64,000 nucleotides of DNA from positions 1 through 64,000 of the forward strand of contig NZ_JQBF01000005.1 in the NCBI RefSeq assembly GCF_001437285.1. The letters run 5' to 3'. Positions 28,823 through 38,239 of this stretch are shown in pieces. Both the position numbers and the translations under genes were made by a program. The notes beneath the pieces are model-generated. The model had not been told where the DNA came from. It was given only the letters and a program-made list of their open reading frames with translations, and did not search any database. The number at the start of each line of letters is the position of its first letter. Position 1 is the first letter of the stretch. The DNA is from Pediococcus pentosaceus. Its GTDB lineage: Bacteria > Bacillota > Bacilli > Lactobacillales > Lactobacillaceae.

Positions 28823-30097
28823 TTATTTTAAAAGATCTTTTAATGTATTAATTTCGCTTAATGCTACGGTACGTTCTTCTCCAGAATGCATGTCCTTTAA
28901 TTTAAAGACTCGATCATTCATTTCAGATTCGCCAATGGTAACCACATACTTAGCGTTCAGCTTATCCGCTGATTTAAATTGAGCTTTCGGTTTACGATCA
29001 AGATAATCTTGTTCAGTTACAAAATTCATTTGACGGAGTTCATGGACAACCTTAAGAACATCATTTTGAACAAGATCGCCAATTCCAACAACATAAAAAT
29101 CAAGTTGTTTACTTTGAAGAGTGGTTTGTGTTTCAGCATTTAATAATAAGAGCAGACGTTCAACTCCTAGTCCAAAACCAACTCCAGAAACTTCAGGTCC
29201 TCCTAATTCTTCAACCAAACCATTATAACGACCTCCAGCACAGATAGTAACATCTCCCTTTCCTAAAGGAGAATCTGCAATCATAATTTCAAAAATAGTA
29301 TGGTTATAATAGTCCAACCCACGAACCATGGATGAATCCACAACGTAGTCTACTCCTAATGTATCAAGTTCTTCTTTAACACTTGTAAAGTGCTTTTGAG
29401 CATCTTCAGTTAAGAAGTCTAAAATCTCCGGAGCATTTTCAACAATCTTTTGATCGTTTTTATCTTTGCTATCTAGAACACGTAAAGGATTTTTATGGAG
29501 ACGAGCTTTAGAATCATCACTCAATTCTTCAAAATGAGGTTCCAAATAATCAATCAATGCTTGGCGGTAACGATCACGACTCTCTTTATCACCTAGCGTA
29601 TTGATAACTAATTTTAGTCCCGAAACCTTCAACTTTTTAAGAAAATCCATCCCCATCATGATTGTTTCAACGTCAATTTTAGGGCTATCACTACCGAATG
29701 CTTCTACCCCGATTTGGTGAAATTCACGTAGTCGGCCAGATTGTGGACGTTCATAACGGAACATTGGTCCCATGTAGTAAACTTTTACCGGTTTCTGGTG
29801 TTCTGGTCCATATAACTTATTTTCAACAAATGCCCGAACCACTCCGGCTGTTCCTTCTGGACGTAACGCAATGTGGCGTCCACCTTTATCATCAAAATCA
29901 TACATTTCTTTGGTAACAATATCAGATGTATCCCCAGCACTTCTTGAAAAGACTTCAAACTTTTCAAAAATTGGTGTACGGATTTCTTCGTAGTTATAAA
30001 GTGCAAATGTTTCGCGAGCATTCTGTTCAACAAATTGCCATTCTTTTGAAAATGGCGGTAATATGTCTGCTGTTCCTTTTGGTTTTTGATACTTCAT
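28823..30097 (-). CDS. hisS: Histidyl-tRNA synthetase
   Basis: Class IIa synthetase charging tRNA-His. The 424-residue protein has the N-terminal PKGTADILP, motif 2 with [21 protein letters not shown] near residue 108, the histidine-specific motifs [11 protein letters not shown] near 258 and [13 protein letters not shown] near 284, and a C-terminal anticodon-binding domain (about 325-424). The ATG follows GAGGTG. It is first in hisS-aspS. The leader's candidate specifier region can be read as Asp or His. Confidence 0.98.
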   Translation of the reverse strand: MKYQKPKGTADILPPFSKEWQFVEQNARETFALYNYEEIRTPIFEKFEVFSRSAGDTSDIVTKEMYDFDDKGGRHIALRPEGTAGVVRAFVENKLYGPEHQKPVKVYYMGPMFRYERPQSGRLREFHQIGVEAFGSDSPKIDVETIMMGMDFLKKLKVSGLKLVINTLGDKESRDRYRQALIDYLEPHFEELSDDSKARLHKNPLRVLDSKDKNDQKIVENAPEILDFLTEDAQKHFTSVKEELDTLGVDYVVDSSMVRGLDYYNHTIFEIMIADSPLGKGDVTICAGGRYNGLVEELGGPEVSGVGFGLGVERLLLLLNAETQTTLQSKQLDFYVVGIGDLVQNDVLKVVHELRQMNFVTEQDYLDRKPKAQFKSADKLNAKYVVTIGESEMNDRVFKLKDMHSGEERTVALSEINTLKDLLK

Positions 30098-30127
30098 TTA
30101 TATTCACCTCAAATATTTTTCAAAGAA

Positions 30128-30328
30128 AATAAAAAACGCCCTTGATTTAACAAGGGCGTCTTGACGCGGTACCACCTTAGATTTGTACTCTACGGCATAT
30201 ATAATGGGTGCCGACCAAATCTCCAAGGTGTCTTCAATATGACGCATGCACTCTTTTTCAGCAACCGAGCTCTCTTAGCCATGTCGTCAATATTTAATAG
30301 TCCTTTTCATCGATTTATATTAACTTTA
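30128..30328 (-). ncRNA. T-box riboswitch of hisS-aspS
   Basis: The minus strand carries the T-box core AGGTGGTACCGCG (30165-30177), whose AAGG can pair with CCTT of the terminator to form the antiterminator. The terminator stem ACGCCCTTG/CAAGGGCGT (30136-30144 with 30151-30159) ends in T6. Upstream are the stem I motif AGAGAGCTCGGTTGCTG and a candidate specifier loop GAAGACACC (30227-30235). In this loop GAC (30230-30232, Asp) is followed by A, and CAC (30228-30230, His) overlaps it by one base. Confidence 0.93.
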
Positions 30329-30334
30329 GTTATA

Positions 30335-30363
30335 AAAGTACTAGAAAAAACCATATTAGTCAA
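30335..30363 (-). promoter_or_regulatory. Candidate promoter of the hisS-aspS leader
   Basis: TTGACT (30358-30363), a 17-base spacer and TACTTT (30335-30340) on the minus strand, just upstream of the T-box. The -35 is good and the -10 is weak. Confidence 0.5.
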
Positions 30364-30396
30364 GGCGAATTCTTCAAGTAAGTACCCTTAAAAATT

Positions 30397-30405
30397 TGCT
30401 ATAAT
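30397..30405 (+). promoter_or_regulatory. Extended -10 promoter of the amidase gene
   Basis: TGCTATAAT is a perfect extended -10, with no convincing -35. It lies 35 bases before the amidase ATG and back to back with the hisS promoter. Confidence 0.6.
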
Positions 30406-30439
30406 GGATACTAATAATAATAAATTAAGTGAGATTAGC

Positions 30440-31309
30440 ATGAATAAAGAAATTATTTTTAACTTTATTAAAAGAAACCTTGTTCAAATTGGTCTATCAA
30501 TTGCGTTTGGAGCTGTAGCAATTTTTTTGATTCTACCACTTTTTAATTCTAAAACCGTATACGTAGGTTTGGATCAAGTTGCAATCCGAAGTTCTAATAG
30601 CCGAACGTCAAAAAAAATTGGAACCCTCAATCAATATCAAACGGTAAGCGTACTTTCCAAATCTAACCACTGGTATCATATTCGTTATGATGACACTAAA
30701 ATGGGCTGGATTCCCGATTGGATTACCAACCGTTCTTTTCCTAAAGGTCAGAAAGAAACTCCTTTAGCAGAATCAATTATTGTCATTGATGCCGGACATG
30801 GTGGGGTTGATTCAGGTGCTTTAGGAATCGATCAATCCCATGAAGAAAAGAAATATACCCTACGTGTATCTAAGGCCATTCAAAGTAAATTAGATCACAG
30901 TGGAGCTAAAGTAATTATGACCCGTGATAATGATAGTTTTATCGAATTAGCTGAACGTCCCCAAATTGCTAACCGAAATCATGCGGATGCCTTTATCAGT
31001 ATCCATTTTGATTCTTCTGGTGAAAATAATGCCGGAACTGGAGACACTACCTACTATTATCACGATAACGGTTCGATTGAATTAGGCAAAGCCATTAATA
31101 AACAATTGATTAATGATGTTCCTCTTTACAACCGAGGCGTTAAATTCGCTAATTATCAGGTCTTACGTGATAACAAACGTCCAGCAATTTTAATTGAGGG
31201 TGGATACATCAACACCGACTCTGATTTCAAAAAATTGTCTAGTGCTTCTTATCCAAAAAAGGTCGCCAAAGCTGTTCATCAAGGATTAATCAATTTTTTA
31301 TCTAGATAA
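30440..31309 (+). CDS. N-acetylmuramoyl-L-alanine amidase with SH3 domain
   Basis: Zinc amidase that cuts between N-acetylmuramic acid and the stem peptide. The 289-residue protein has one N-terminal membrane anchor (about 10-34), a bacterial SH3 domain (about 38-97, ending MGWIPDWI), and an Amidase_3 domain (from IVIDAGHGG near 114) with zinc-binding H120, an SIHFDSSG motif, and catalytic Glu in AILIEGGYI. The preferred ATG is preceded by AAGTGAG. A longer reading from 30404 would start inside the promoter. The 3' end overlaps the convergent HAD gene by 31 bases. Confidence 0.92.
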   Translation: MNKEIIFNFIKRNLVQIGLSIAFGAVAIFLILPLFNSKTVYVGLDQVAIRSSNSRTSKKIGTLNQYQTVSVLSKSNHWYHIRYDDTKMGWIPDWITNRSFPKGQKETPLAESIIVIDAGHGGVDSGALGIDQSHEEKKYTLRVSKAIQSKLDHSGAKVIMTRDNDSFIELAERPQIANRNHADAFISIHFDSSGENNAGTGDTTYYYHDNGSIELGKAINKQLINDVPLYNRGVKFANYQVLRDNKRPAILIEGGYINTDSDFKKLSSASYPKKVAKAVHQGLINFLSR

Positions 31310-31917
31310 GTCTGAATATCTTTAAAATTATTGGTTATTAATTCTGGGTGGCTGGTTACATTAATAATTTGGTCATGATCAAATAAAATTCCCTTTATAT
31401 CAGCATTATGTGCAGCGTCGATATCTAAGTTTCGATCGCCAATCATATATGCTGTTTTTTTGTTTACTTGATTTCGCTCAATTAGATAATTTAATGAAGC
31501 TGGATTGGGTTTTCTTGGGAAAGTCATGTCTCCAGTAACAAAGTCTTCAAACCAAGTTTTCATTTCAAATTTTTCTAGTAAAGTAATTGCCGCCTGATTT
31601 CGATGAGTTAGCAAATAATTTTTACCACCATGGTTTACTACCGACTCTAGCGTTGCCTTTACACCTTCAAATGGTTGACTATTTTTTAATTCCTCGTTTT
31701 CAATTGCTCGAAAATGATGTTCAATTGTAGTACTTTCAACCTTAGCTACACGAGCTAAAACTTTAATCGCATCCCCCAAGGATCCTTGACGCATTTGCTG
31801 ATAGGCTTGATTTCGGTCAATCTTAACCTGGTAATCAACGGCTGTTTGTACCAAAGCAGCTACCATCGCTGGGTATGTGTCAAATAACGTTCCGTCAAAA
31901 TCATAAAAAATATCCAT
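31279..31917 (-). CDS. HAD-superfamily hydrolase (phosphoglycolate phosphatase-like)
   Basis: A 212-residue HAD hydrolase with a helical cap. The nucleophile motif is DFDGTLFDT (D6, D8), motif II lies in LLTHRNQ, motif III is the lysine in FPRKPNP, and motif IV is IGDRNLDIDAA. The profile resembles the Gph/PpaX subgroup, and the substrate cannot be named. RBS AAGGAG lies immediately beyond the terminator-like hairpin at 31928-32007, so its transcription may depend on readthrough from dtd. It overlaps the amidase 3' end. Confidence 0.85.
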   Translation of the reverse strand: MDIFYDFDGTLFDTYPAMVAALVQTAVDYQVKIDRNQAYQQMRQGSLGDAIKVLARVAKVESTTIEHHFRAIENEELKNSQPFEGVKATLESVVNHGGKNYLLTHRNQAAITLLEKFEMKTWFEDFVTGDMTFPRKPNPASLNYLIERNQVNKKTAYMIGDRNLDIDAAHNADIKGILFDHDQIINVTSHPELITNNFKDIQTYLDKKLINP

Positions 31918-31927
31918 AATTTTCTCC

Positions 31928-32012
31928 TTAAAAAAGAGCTTATCTTAGGAGCTAAACTATGTTTGCTCTACGCCAACAATAGTCTAAGACTTCTAATTTA
32001 AGCTCTTTCAAT
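31928..32012 (-). terminator. Long nested hairpin with T-run between dtd and the HAD gene
   Basis: The arms AAGAGCTTA/TAAGCTCTT (31934-31942 with 31999-32007) are followed inward by TCTTAG/CTAAGA (31943-31948 with 31984-31989) and a third stem, giving one imperfect hairpin of about 74 bases. On the minus strand it ends in T6, followed at once by the AAGGAG of the HAD gene. It may be a leaky terminator or an attenuator. Confidence 0.75.
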
Positions 32013-32461
32013 CATTCTTTATTTTGTGTATCTAAAACAATCGTAACCGGTCCATTGTTAACCAATTCCACCTGCATATCCGCCCCAAATTGACCAGTTT
32101 GTACTTCAATTCCTGTAGCACGTAACTTAGCATTGAACTGATCATACAGTTTACTAGCCAACTCTGGGTTACCCGATTTAGTAAAGCTCGGCCGATTTCC
32201 CTTTTTAGTGGAAGCAAATAAGGTGAATTGAGAAACAGAAAGAATCGCTCCTTTTACATCGTTAATAGACAGATTCATCTTAGCTTGCTCGTCTTCAAAA
32301 ATACGCATATTAACAATTTTGCGTACTGCAAAGTTGAGATCAGCGTCCGTATCTTCATCGTTGAAAGCCACTAATAGCATGAATCCCGGCCCGACCTTTC
32401 CAACTACATTCTCTTCAATTGTAACGCTTGCTTTTGATACTCTCTGAATTACAACTCTCAT
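32012..32461 (-). CDS. dtd: D-aminoacyl-tRNA deacylase
   Basis: Proofreading enzyme that removes D-amino acids (and glycine) from mischarged tRNA. The 149-residue protein has the catalytic-pocket motif SVSQFTLFA near residue 77, and the C-terminal GxP motif as NNGPVTI near 136. It starts 9 bases after relA and is cotranscribed with it, an arrangement conserved in Firmicutes. Confidence 0.97.
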   Translation of the reverse strand: MRVVIQRVSKASVTIEENVVGKVGPGFMLLVAFNDEDTDADLNFAVRKIVNMRIFEDEQAKMNLSINDVKGAILSVSQFTLFASTKKGNRPSFTKSGNPELASKLYDQFNAKLRATGIEVQTGQFGADMQVELVNNGPVTIVLDTQNKE

Positions 32462-32470
32462 ACATTACTC

Positions 32471-34702
32471 CTAATGGGTTGGACGTTTAACCACATAAAC
32501 GTCCTTAACATTTTTTAAGCTTTCCATAACTCGTTGTAAATGTAATAAATTTCGCACTCCGATAGTCATACTAATTACTACCATCCGATTATGATCTAAT
32601 TTTCCATTCACTGATGAAAGATTTCTAGTAGAGTTATTAACTGATTTCAAAACATCATTTAACATGCCATTACGGTTGTAGCCTTCTACTTCCAAGTCAG
32701 CAGAGTAATTTCCTGATTCATCATTAGGATTTTCCCAACTAACTTCAATAATGCGTTCACCATTTTCTTCAGCTTGACGGACGTTGGGACATTCGACCCG
32801 ATGAACGGAAACTCCTCGTCCCTTAGTAATATATCCCACGATTTCATCCCCAGGAACTGGACTACAACAGTGGCTTAAGCGAACTAATAAATTATCCGCA
32901 CCCTCAATTACAATGCCTTCAGAAGAAGATTTCTTTTTCTTACGATCGTCATTACTTTCATTAGAGATTGTTTGATGACTTTCTAACAATTGTTTTTGTT
33001 CTTCTCGTTGGCGATCTTCTTCTGCTTGCTTACGTAAATCCTTGGTTAACCGATTAGCAATTCCCGCCGGAGCTAAATCACCGAATCCAACTGCAGCAAA
33101 CAAATCATTAATTTGGGAGAAGTTCATTTGGTTAGCAACATCTTTTAAATGTTCATCGTCCATCAAATCAGAAACATCGTACCCTGTTTGTTCCAATTGC
33201 TTAGCAAGGATGTCCCGTCCTTTTTCAACATTTTCTTCGTGATCAACTTGGCGGAAAAATTGTTTAATCTTATTCCGTCCACGTCGAGTAGAAACTAGAT
33301 TAATCCAGTCACGACTCGGCCCAGCAGAATTTTTGGAAGTTAAAATTTCAACAATATCACCATTTTTAATGGTGTAATCTAAAGGAACGATTTTGCCATT
33401 AACTTTAGCTCCGGTAGCATGATTACCAACTTCAGTATGGATGATATAAGCCAGGTCTAGTGGACCAGCTCCCTTTGGTAACTCATACACATCCCCCTTA
33501 GGCGTAAATGCATAAACGCGATCACCAAACAGATCCCCTTTAACACCTTCCATAAAATCGGCTGCATCATTACTTTCATCCTGAAGTTCGACAATTTCTT
33601 TAAACCAGTTTAACTTCGCATCTGTTGTATTTTGAGCCAACTCATCTTTAATGCCTTCTTTATAAGCCCAATGAGCAGCAACCCCATACTCGGCAACACG
33701 ATGCATCGCTTGAGTACGAATTTGGATCTCCAATGGTCGCCCTTCTGGACCTACCACCGTCGTATGCAAAGATTGGTACATATTAGCCTTAGGCATTGCA
33801 ATATAATCTTTAAAACGACCTGGGATTGGTTTCCATTTAGCATGGATAGCACCTAACACAGCGTAACAATCACGAACTGACACCGTAATTACTCGAATTG
33901 CTAGTAAGTCATAAATTTGACTAAATTGCTTGTGTTGATCGACCATCTTACGGTAGATGGAATAGATGTGTTTTGGTCTTCCATAAATTTCAGTATGCTT
34001 TAATTGTAAATCTTCGACCGCTGATTTTAGTTCTGAAATCGCGGAATTAATGTATTCTTCACGTTGATTTCGCCTTGAATTCATTAAATGAACAATTCGA
34101 TAATATTGTTGAGGATTTAGATACCGCAGTGAAATATCTTCAAGTTCCCATTTAATTGTGCTAATTCCTAAGCGTTCGGCTAGTGGTGCGTAAATTTCCA
34201 ACGTTTCATTCGATATTCGTCGTTGTTTATCAGGGCGTAAGTGTTGTAGAGTTCGCATATTATGCAAGCGATCCGCCAGCTTAACAATAATAACTCGGAT
34301 ATCTTGTGACATAGCTAAAAGCAACTTCCGATGATTTTCAGCTAACTGTTCTTGATTTGATTTATATTTGATTTTACTGATTTTAGAAACACCATCGACA
34401 ATTACTGCCACATCTTTACCAAAAAGTTCTTCGATATCACCTAAGGTAATCAGTGTATCTTCGACTGTGTCATGTAAAAATCCAGCTGCAACCGTTTCAG
34501 GATCCATTTTTAGATTGGCTAAAATCCCTGCAACTTGAATCGGATGCATAATATATGGTTCGCCCGATTGACGATATTGTTCCTTATGGACATATGACGC
34601 AAAATCACAGGCTTTTTGAACAAATGCTGCATGTTCTTCGTTCATGTACTCCTGGCACATTTTAATTACTTCATTTGCCGTTAACACTGGTTCTTTAGAC
34701 AT
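32471..34702 (-). CDS. relA: Bifunctional (p)ppGpp synthetase/hydrolase (Rel)
   Basis: Makes and degrades the alarmone (p)ppGpp during the stringent response. The 743-residue protein has an N-terminal HD hydrolase domain with FLHDTVEDT (HD at 77-78), a synthetase domain (RFKDYIAMPKANMYQSLHT near 310), a TGS domain (VYAFTPKGDVYELPKG near 390), and C-terminal zinc-finger/ACT domains (LSHCCSPVPGD). The intact HD motif indicates a bifunctional Rel. I start at MSKEPVLT. A start 45 bases earlier would add a cysteine-rich non-conserved peptide. The name rel is equally used. Confidence 0.97.
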   Translation of the reverse strand: MSKEPVLTANEVIKMCQEYMNEEHAAFVQKACDFASYVHKEQYRQSGEPYIMHPIQVAGILANLKMDPETVAAGFLHDTVEDTLITLGDIEELFGKDVAVIVDGVSKISKIKYKSNQEQLAENHRKLLLAMSQDIRVIIVKLADRLHNMRTLQHLRPDKQRRISNETLEIYAPLAERLGISTIKWELEDISLRYLNPQQYYRIVHLMNSRRNQREEYINSAISELKSAVEDLQLKHTEIYGRPKHIYSIYRKMVDQHKQFSQIYDLLAIRVITVSVRDCYAVLGAIHAKWKPIPGRFKDYIAMPKANMYQSLHTTVVGPEGRPLEIQIRTQAMHRVAEYGVAAHWAYKEGIKDELAQNTTDAKLNWFKEIVELQDESNDAADFMEGVKGDLFGDRVYAFTPKGDVYELPKGAGPLDLAYIIHTEVGNHATGAKVNGKIVPLDYTIKNGDIVEILTSKNSAGPSRDWINLVSTRRGRNKIKQFFRQVDHEENVEKGRDILAKQLEQTGYDVSDLMDDEHLKDVANQMNFSQINDLFAAVGFGDLAPAGIANRLTKDLRKQAEEDRQREEQKQLLESHQTISNESNDDRKKKKSSSEGIVIEGADNLLVRLSHCCSPVPGDEIVGYITKGRGVSVHRVECPNVRQAEENGERIIEVSWENPNDESGNYSADLEVEGYNRNGMLNDVLKSVNNSTRNLSSVNGKLDHNRMVVISMTIGVRNLLHLQRVMESLKNVKDVYVVKRPTH

Positions 34703-34728
34703 TAATATCACCACCAACCTCAAAATAC

Positions 34729-34771
34729 AATAAAAGCACGGAATCAAATGACTACGTGCTTCGCTTTTATT
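34729..34771 (-). terminator. Hairpin between the 109-residue membrane protein gene and relA
   Basis: GCACG/CGTGC (34736-34740 with 34755-34759) is flanked by AATAAAAG/CTTTTATT, giving a stem with a 4-base bulge and a T-rich 3' arm on the minus strand. It probably ends the upstream transcript. It could also be an attenuator ahead of relA. Confidence 0.55.
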
Positions 34772-34809
34772 GAATTAAGTATACGTTTATTGATAATAAA
34801 TTGCAATAT

Positions 34810-35139
34810 TCAGCCGTTAGAAAGGTTATACGACAGTAATTCTACGCATAAATATACGATGGTAAAATAATATGAATAATGAGGCAAAATAATAAAGGCC
34901 CCTATTAAATATAAAATAGGAAAAACAAACAGAAAAATGAAATGTAATCCATTTGATTTTATTAGATTTCCAAACGTGTAACTTGCCAAAACATTAAATA
35001 CAATTAATAGCCATAAAACAATCATCACCGATGGCGTATGGCAAAGTTTTAAAATTATTGGAAGGACAATTCCAATTAAGAAAGCGAAAAGTATGTATCG
35101 CCAATGAATAGAAAGTCCCCATTTATTAATTTTTTTCAT
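34810..35139 (-). CDS. Hypothetical membrane protein
   Basis: I do not recognise this 109-residue protein. It is very hydrophobic, with about four predicted helices (near 14-31, 37-55, 64-82 and 84-104) after a short basic N-terminus (MKKINKWG), so the N-terminus is probably cytosolic. It begins 14 bases downstream of rsmE after an AGGAGAAAG site and is followed by a hairpin before relA. No charged or catalytic motif is visible. Base composition matches its neighbours. Confidence 0.7.
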   Translation of the reverse strand: MKKINKWGLSIHWRYILFAFLIGIVLPIILKLCHTPSVMIVLWLLIVFNVLASYTFGNLIKSNGLHFIFLFVFPILYLIGAFIILPHYSYYFTIVYLCVELLSYNLSNG

Positions 35140-35153
35140 TGTCTTTCTCCTTA

Positions 35154-35891
35154 TTACTTAAGCTCGAATTGATAAGATACAGCTGATAATAAATACATCG
35201 GAGCTGTTTCCGCTCTTAAAATTCTTGGCCCTAAACCTGCTAAAACAAATTGATGCTCAGTAAATTCTTGAATTTCTTCTTCTGCAAATCCACCTTCAGG
35301 ACCGAAGACGGCTAAAAGCTGGTCTCCAGCCTTTAGTTGCAATAGAAGCGATTTAAAATTAGCATGTTCATCTTGTTTAGCCGATTCTTCATAAGCTACC
35401 ATTCGATGCTCAATGGTTGTTTCAAATAGTGCAGGCGCTTTAATAAATGCCACCGTAGGAATAAGCTGGCGATGTGATTGCTCAGACGCACCTTTGGCAA
35501 TTTCACGTAGTCTTTTTAATTTTTTCTCCACTTTAGGTTCTGACCAACGAGCTACCGAGTAACGCGATTCAAAAAATATAAAGTGCTTAGCTCCCATTTC
35601 AGTTCCGCGTTTAATAATTTGTTCGTTTTTGTCACCCTTAGAAATTCCACACGCAATCGTAATATCAACTGGTAGTTCAACTGACTTAGTAATATCTTCT
35701 TTAGTTCTTAAAGTTGCAATTGATCCACTCTTCAAAACTTCCGCAATGAAAACTTTACCATCTAGATCTACAACTTCCACATCTCGACCAATATCAGTAC
35801 GCATTACTCGAATCAGATGATGAGAATCTTCTTTCGAAAGTTGAAGTTCAGTTTGGATCTTAAGGGGCTGTTTTACAAAATACCTTTGCAT
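35154..35891 (-). CDS. rsmE: 16S rRNA (uracil-1498-N3)-methyltransferase
   Basis: SPOUT-class methyltransferase that modifies U1498 of 16S rRNA. The 245-residue protein has an N-terminal PUA-like RNA-binding domain (MQRYFVKQPL, SHHLIRVMR) and the C-terminal knotted SAM site VFGPEGGFAEEEI near residue 195 and LGPRILRAETAP near 223. It lies 9 bases after prmA, the usual Firmicutes order prmA-rsmE. Confidence 0.96.
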   Translation of the reverse strand: MQRYFVKQPLKIQTELQLSKEDSHHLIRVMRTDIGRDVEVVDLDGKVFIAEVLKSGSIATLRTKEDITKSVELPVDITIACGISKGDKNEQIIKRGTEMGAKHFIFFESRYSVARWSEPKVEKKLKRLREIAKGASEQSHRQLIPTVAFIKAPALFETTIEHRMVAYEESAKQDEHANFKSLLLQLKAGDQLLAVFGPEGGFAEEEIQEFTEHQFVLAGLGPRILRAETAPMYLLSAVSYQFELK

Positions 35892-35900
35892 AGTTTCTCC

Positions 35901-36851
35901 TTAATCATCTTTCCGATTAGTAGCAATCACGCCACGCCACTCACCGTAATGTAGAACTTCTTCAATTTTAAAATCATTGGCTATCAATGTATCTATCACT
36001 AACTCTAGTTTATCATCAATAATCCCTGATAATATGAAATATCCATTGGAATTAAGCAATTGCTTAGCTTGCGGAATCAATGGTACTAAAATATCGGATA
36101 AAATATTAGCAACAATTGTATCTACAGGGCGATTAATCCCTTTCAATAAATCATTAGCACTAACTTTAATATCCTTAGCAATTGGATTTAAATCGAAGTT
36201 TTCTTGAGCGGCTGCGACTGCAATATCATCGACATCAAAAGCTTCTACATCACTTGCTCCTAAGTGTTTAGCAGCAATACTTAAAACTCCTGAACCAGTT
36301 CCGACATCATAAAGTGTCTCGCCGCCACGCATCGTCATTTCTAAAGCTTGGAGACAAAGACGAGTTGTGGGATGAGTTCCCGTGCCAAAAGCCATTCCTG
36401 GATCTAAGCTAATTACCTTTTCATCGCTGAAACTTGCTTGGTAATCACTCCAACTTGGTTTTACCGTTAAATAACGGGTAATACGGACTGGATGATAATA
36501 CTTCTTCCATGCTGTAGCCCAGTTGTCATCCTGCACTTCAACCGTCGTAATGCTGGCTTCTCCAATATCAAGTCCAAAGTCAACTAATGCATTCACCTTA
36601 GTACGTAATTGACTTAAAATTACGTCAATATTTGTTGTATCGTCTGGATAGTATGCTGATACGATTGCACCTTCAGTAATATGTGGAATATCTTTTAATT
36701 CCATTAATTCTGCAGGATTACTAGCTCGATAATTCTCAAAATCTAGTGCATTTTCAATTTTCACTCCAACAGCATTGAGGCCATCGAAAATGCTGCTAAC
36801 AGCTTCGACGGCCTCGTTTGTTGTTTTGACGTTTACTTCAGTCCATTTCAA
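35901..36851 (-). CDS. prmA: Ribosomal protein L11 methyltransferase
   Basis: SAM-dependent methyltransferase that trimethylates ribosomal protein uL11. The 316-residue protein has an N-terminal substrate-recognition domain and a Rossmann domain, with GMAFGTGTHPTTRLCL near residue 153 and the SAM loop DVGTGSGVLSIAA near 182, then VANILSDIL near 249. The start is TTG, about 9 bases after AGGAG. The nearby ATG is out of frame. It is first of a prmA-rsmE pair. Confidence 0.96.
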   Translation of the reverse strand: MKWTEVNVKTTNEAVEAVSSIFDGLNAVGVKIENALDFENYRASNPAELMELKDIPHITEGAIVSAYYPDDTTNIDVILSQLRTKVNALVDFGLDIGEASITTVEVQDDNWATAWKKYYHPVRITRYLTVKPSWSDYQASFSDEKVISLDPGMAFGTGTHPTTRLCLQALEMTMRGGETLYDVGTGSGVLSIAAKHLGASDVEAFDVDDIAVAAAQENFDLNPIAKDIKVSANDLLKGINRPVDTIVANILSDILVPLIPQAKQLLNSNGYFILSGIIDDKLELVIDTLIANDFKIEEVLHYGEWRGVIATNRKDD

Positions 36852-36924
36852 ACAAAATCAGCTCCTATAATATCTCGTGTTTAGATACTATGATACCATT
36901 TTGCTTAAATATACGAAAAGTAAA

Positions 36925-38217
36925 TTATTTTTCACTTAAAGCTTGTTTAGGAAGGACTAGGTTAAGAATGACTCCTAAAACGGTTGCCACTGCTAATCCT
37001 GAGAAACTTAGATTACCAATATTAAAACTAGCATTACCAATACCGATTACTAAAATTGATGCAGCAATCATTAGATTACGTTTCTGATTAAAGTCGATTT
37101 TATTATCAATTAAAATCCGTAGACCATTAGCAGCAATCGTTCCAAATAGTAGAAAACTAATTCCACCAATTACTGGATTAGGAATACTTTGAATCAATGC
37201 GCTTAACTTTCCAACGAAACTAAAGATGATTGCACTCACCGCTGCACCCATCAAAACATAGACACTGTGAACTTTTGTAACTGCAAGTACTCCAATATTC
37301 TCACCATAACTAGTTACGGGAGGTCCCCCAATAAAACCAGCTACAATCGATGCCACACCATCACCTGAAAGTGTGCAGTGTAGTCCTGGATCCTTAAAGA
37401 AATTACGATGGGTTAAAGTATTCAAAACCATGATGTGGCCAGTATGCTCTGTCATCGTTACGAATGCCAGTGGCATCATACTTAATACGGCCCCGATGTT
37501 GAAGTGCATCTGATAATTTACAAATGGAATTTCAAAATTTGGAGCAACTAACCATTTAGCTTGTTGAACAGTAGATAAATCGACCACTCCCATGACAAGC
37601 GCGATAAGGTAACCAGCAATTAAACCTAACAAAATAGGAATTAAACTAATAAAGCCTTTGAGATACATATTAAATACAATGGTGATTAACAGTGTTGCCA
37701 GTGCGATAATGAAGTATTTGATATCATACACGCTTTGACTGCCAACGGTTCGCATAGTTGCATCTGTAGCAGCAGTTCCTGCTAATGATAAACCAATCAC
37801 CATAATAATTGGACCAACAACAATCGGTGGTAATATCTTATCCAACCAATCCGAACCCATCCAACTAATCAACAAAGCCACAATCAGATACACTACCCCA
37901 ACTGAGATAGTTCCTTGGGCAATGCCTTGATAGCCAGTTGTTTTCATTAACGCCAGCATTGGAACGATAAATGTAAAACTAGAACCCATGTAAGCTGGTA
38001 TTTTAGCTCTGGTTATCAAGATATATAACAACGTTCCCACCCCTGAACTAAAAAGAGCGATTCCTGGGTTTAAACCCACTAAGATTGGAACTAAAACGGT
38101 CGAACCAAACATTGCAAACATATGTTGAATAGATAGGCCTACCAACTGAGGAAACTTTACTTTATCATGGATATCCAAAATTGCCTCAGGATTGTGATAT
38201 TCTTCTTTCTTTGCCAT
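36925..38217 (-). CDS. uraA: Uracil permease (NCS2 family)
   Basis: Proton-coupled uracil importer of the nucleobase-cation symporter-2 family. The 430-residue protein has about 14 hydrophobic segments. It carries the family motifs FGSTVLVPILVG near residue 36, the conserved TEHTGH near 250, and GGPPVTSYGENIG near 298. I place the start at MAKKEEYHN, after GGAAG. The upstream in-frame ATG at 38268 lies inside the attenuator hairpin and cannot be the start. The PyrR leader ties expression to pyrimidine supply, which supports uracil rather than xanthine as substrate. Confidence 0.93.
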   Translation of the reverse strand: MAKKEEYHNPEAILDIHDKVKFPQLVGLSIQHMFAMFGSTVLVPILVGLNPGIALFSSGVGTLLYILITRAKIPAYMGSSFTFIVPMLALMKTTGYQGIAQGTISVGVVYLIVALLISWMGSDWLDKILPPIVVGPIIMVIGLSLAGTAATDATMRTVGSQSVYDIKYFIIALATLLITIVFNMYLKGFISLIPILLGLIAGYLIALVMGVVDLSTVQQAKWLVAPNFEIPFVNYQMHFNIGAVLSMMPLAFVTMTEHTGHIMVLNTLTHRNFFKDPGLHCTLSGDGVASIVAGFIGGPPVTSYGENIGVLAVTKVHSVYVLMGAAVSAIIFSFVGKLSALIQSIPNPVIGGISFLLFGTIAANGLRILIDNKIDFNQKRNLMIAASILVIGIGNASFNIGNLSFSGLAVATVLGVILNLVLPKQALSEK

Positions 38218-38239
38218 AACCACGTACTTCCTTTCATAG

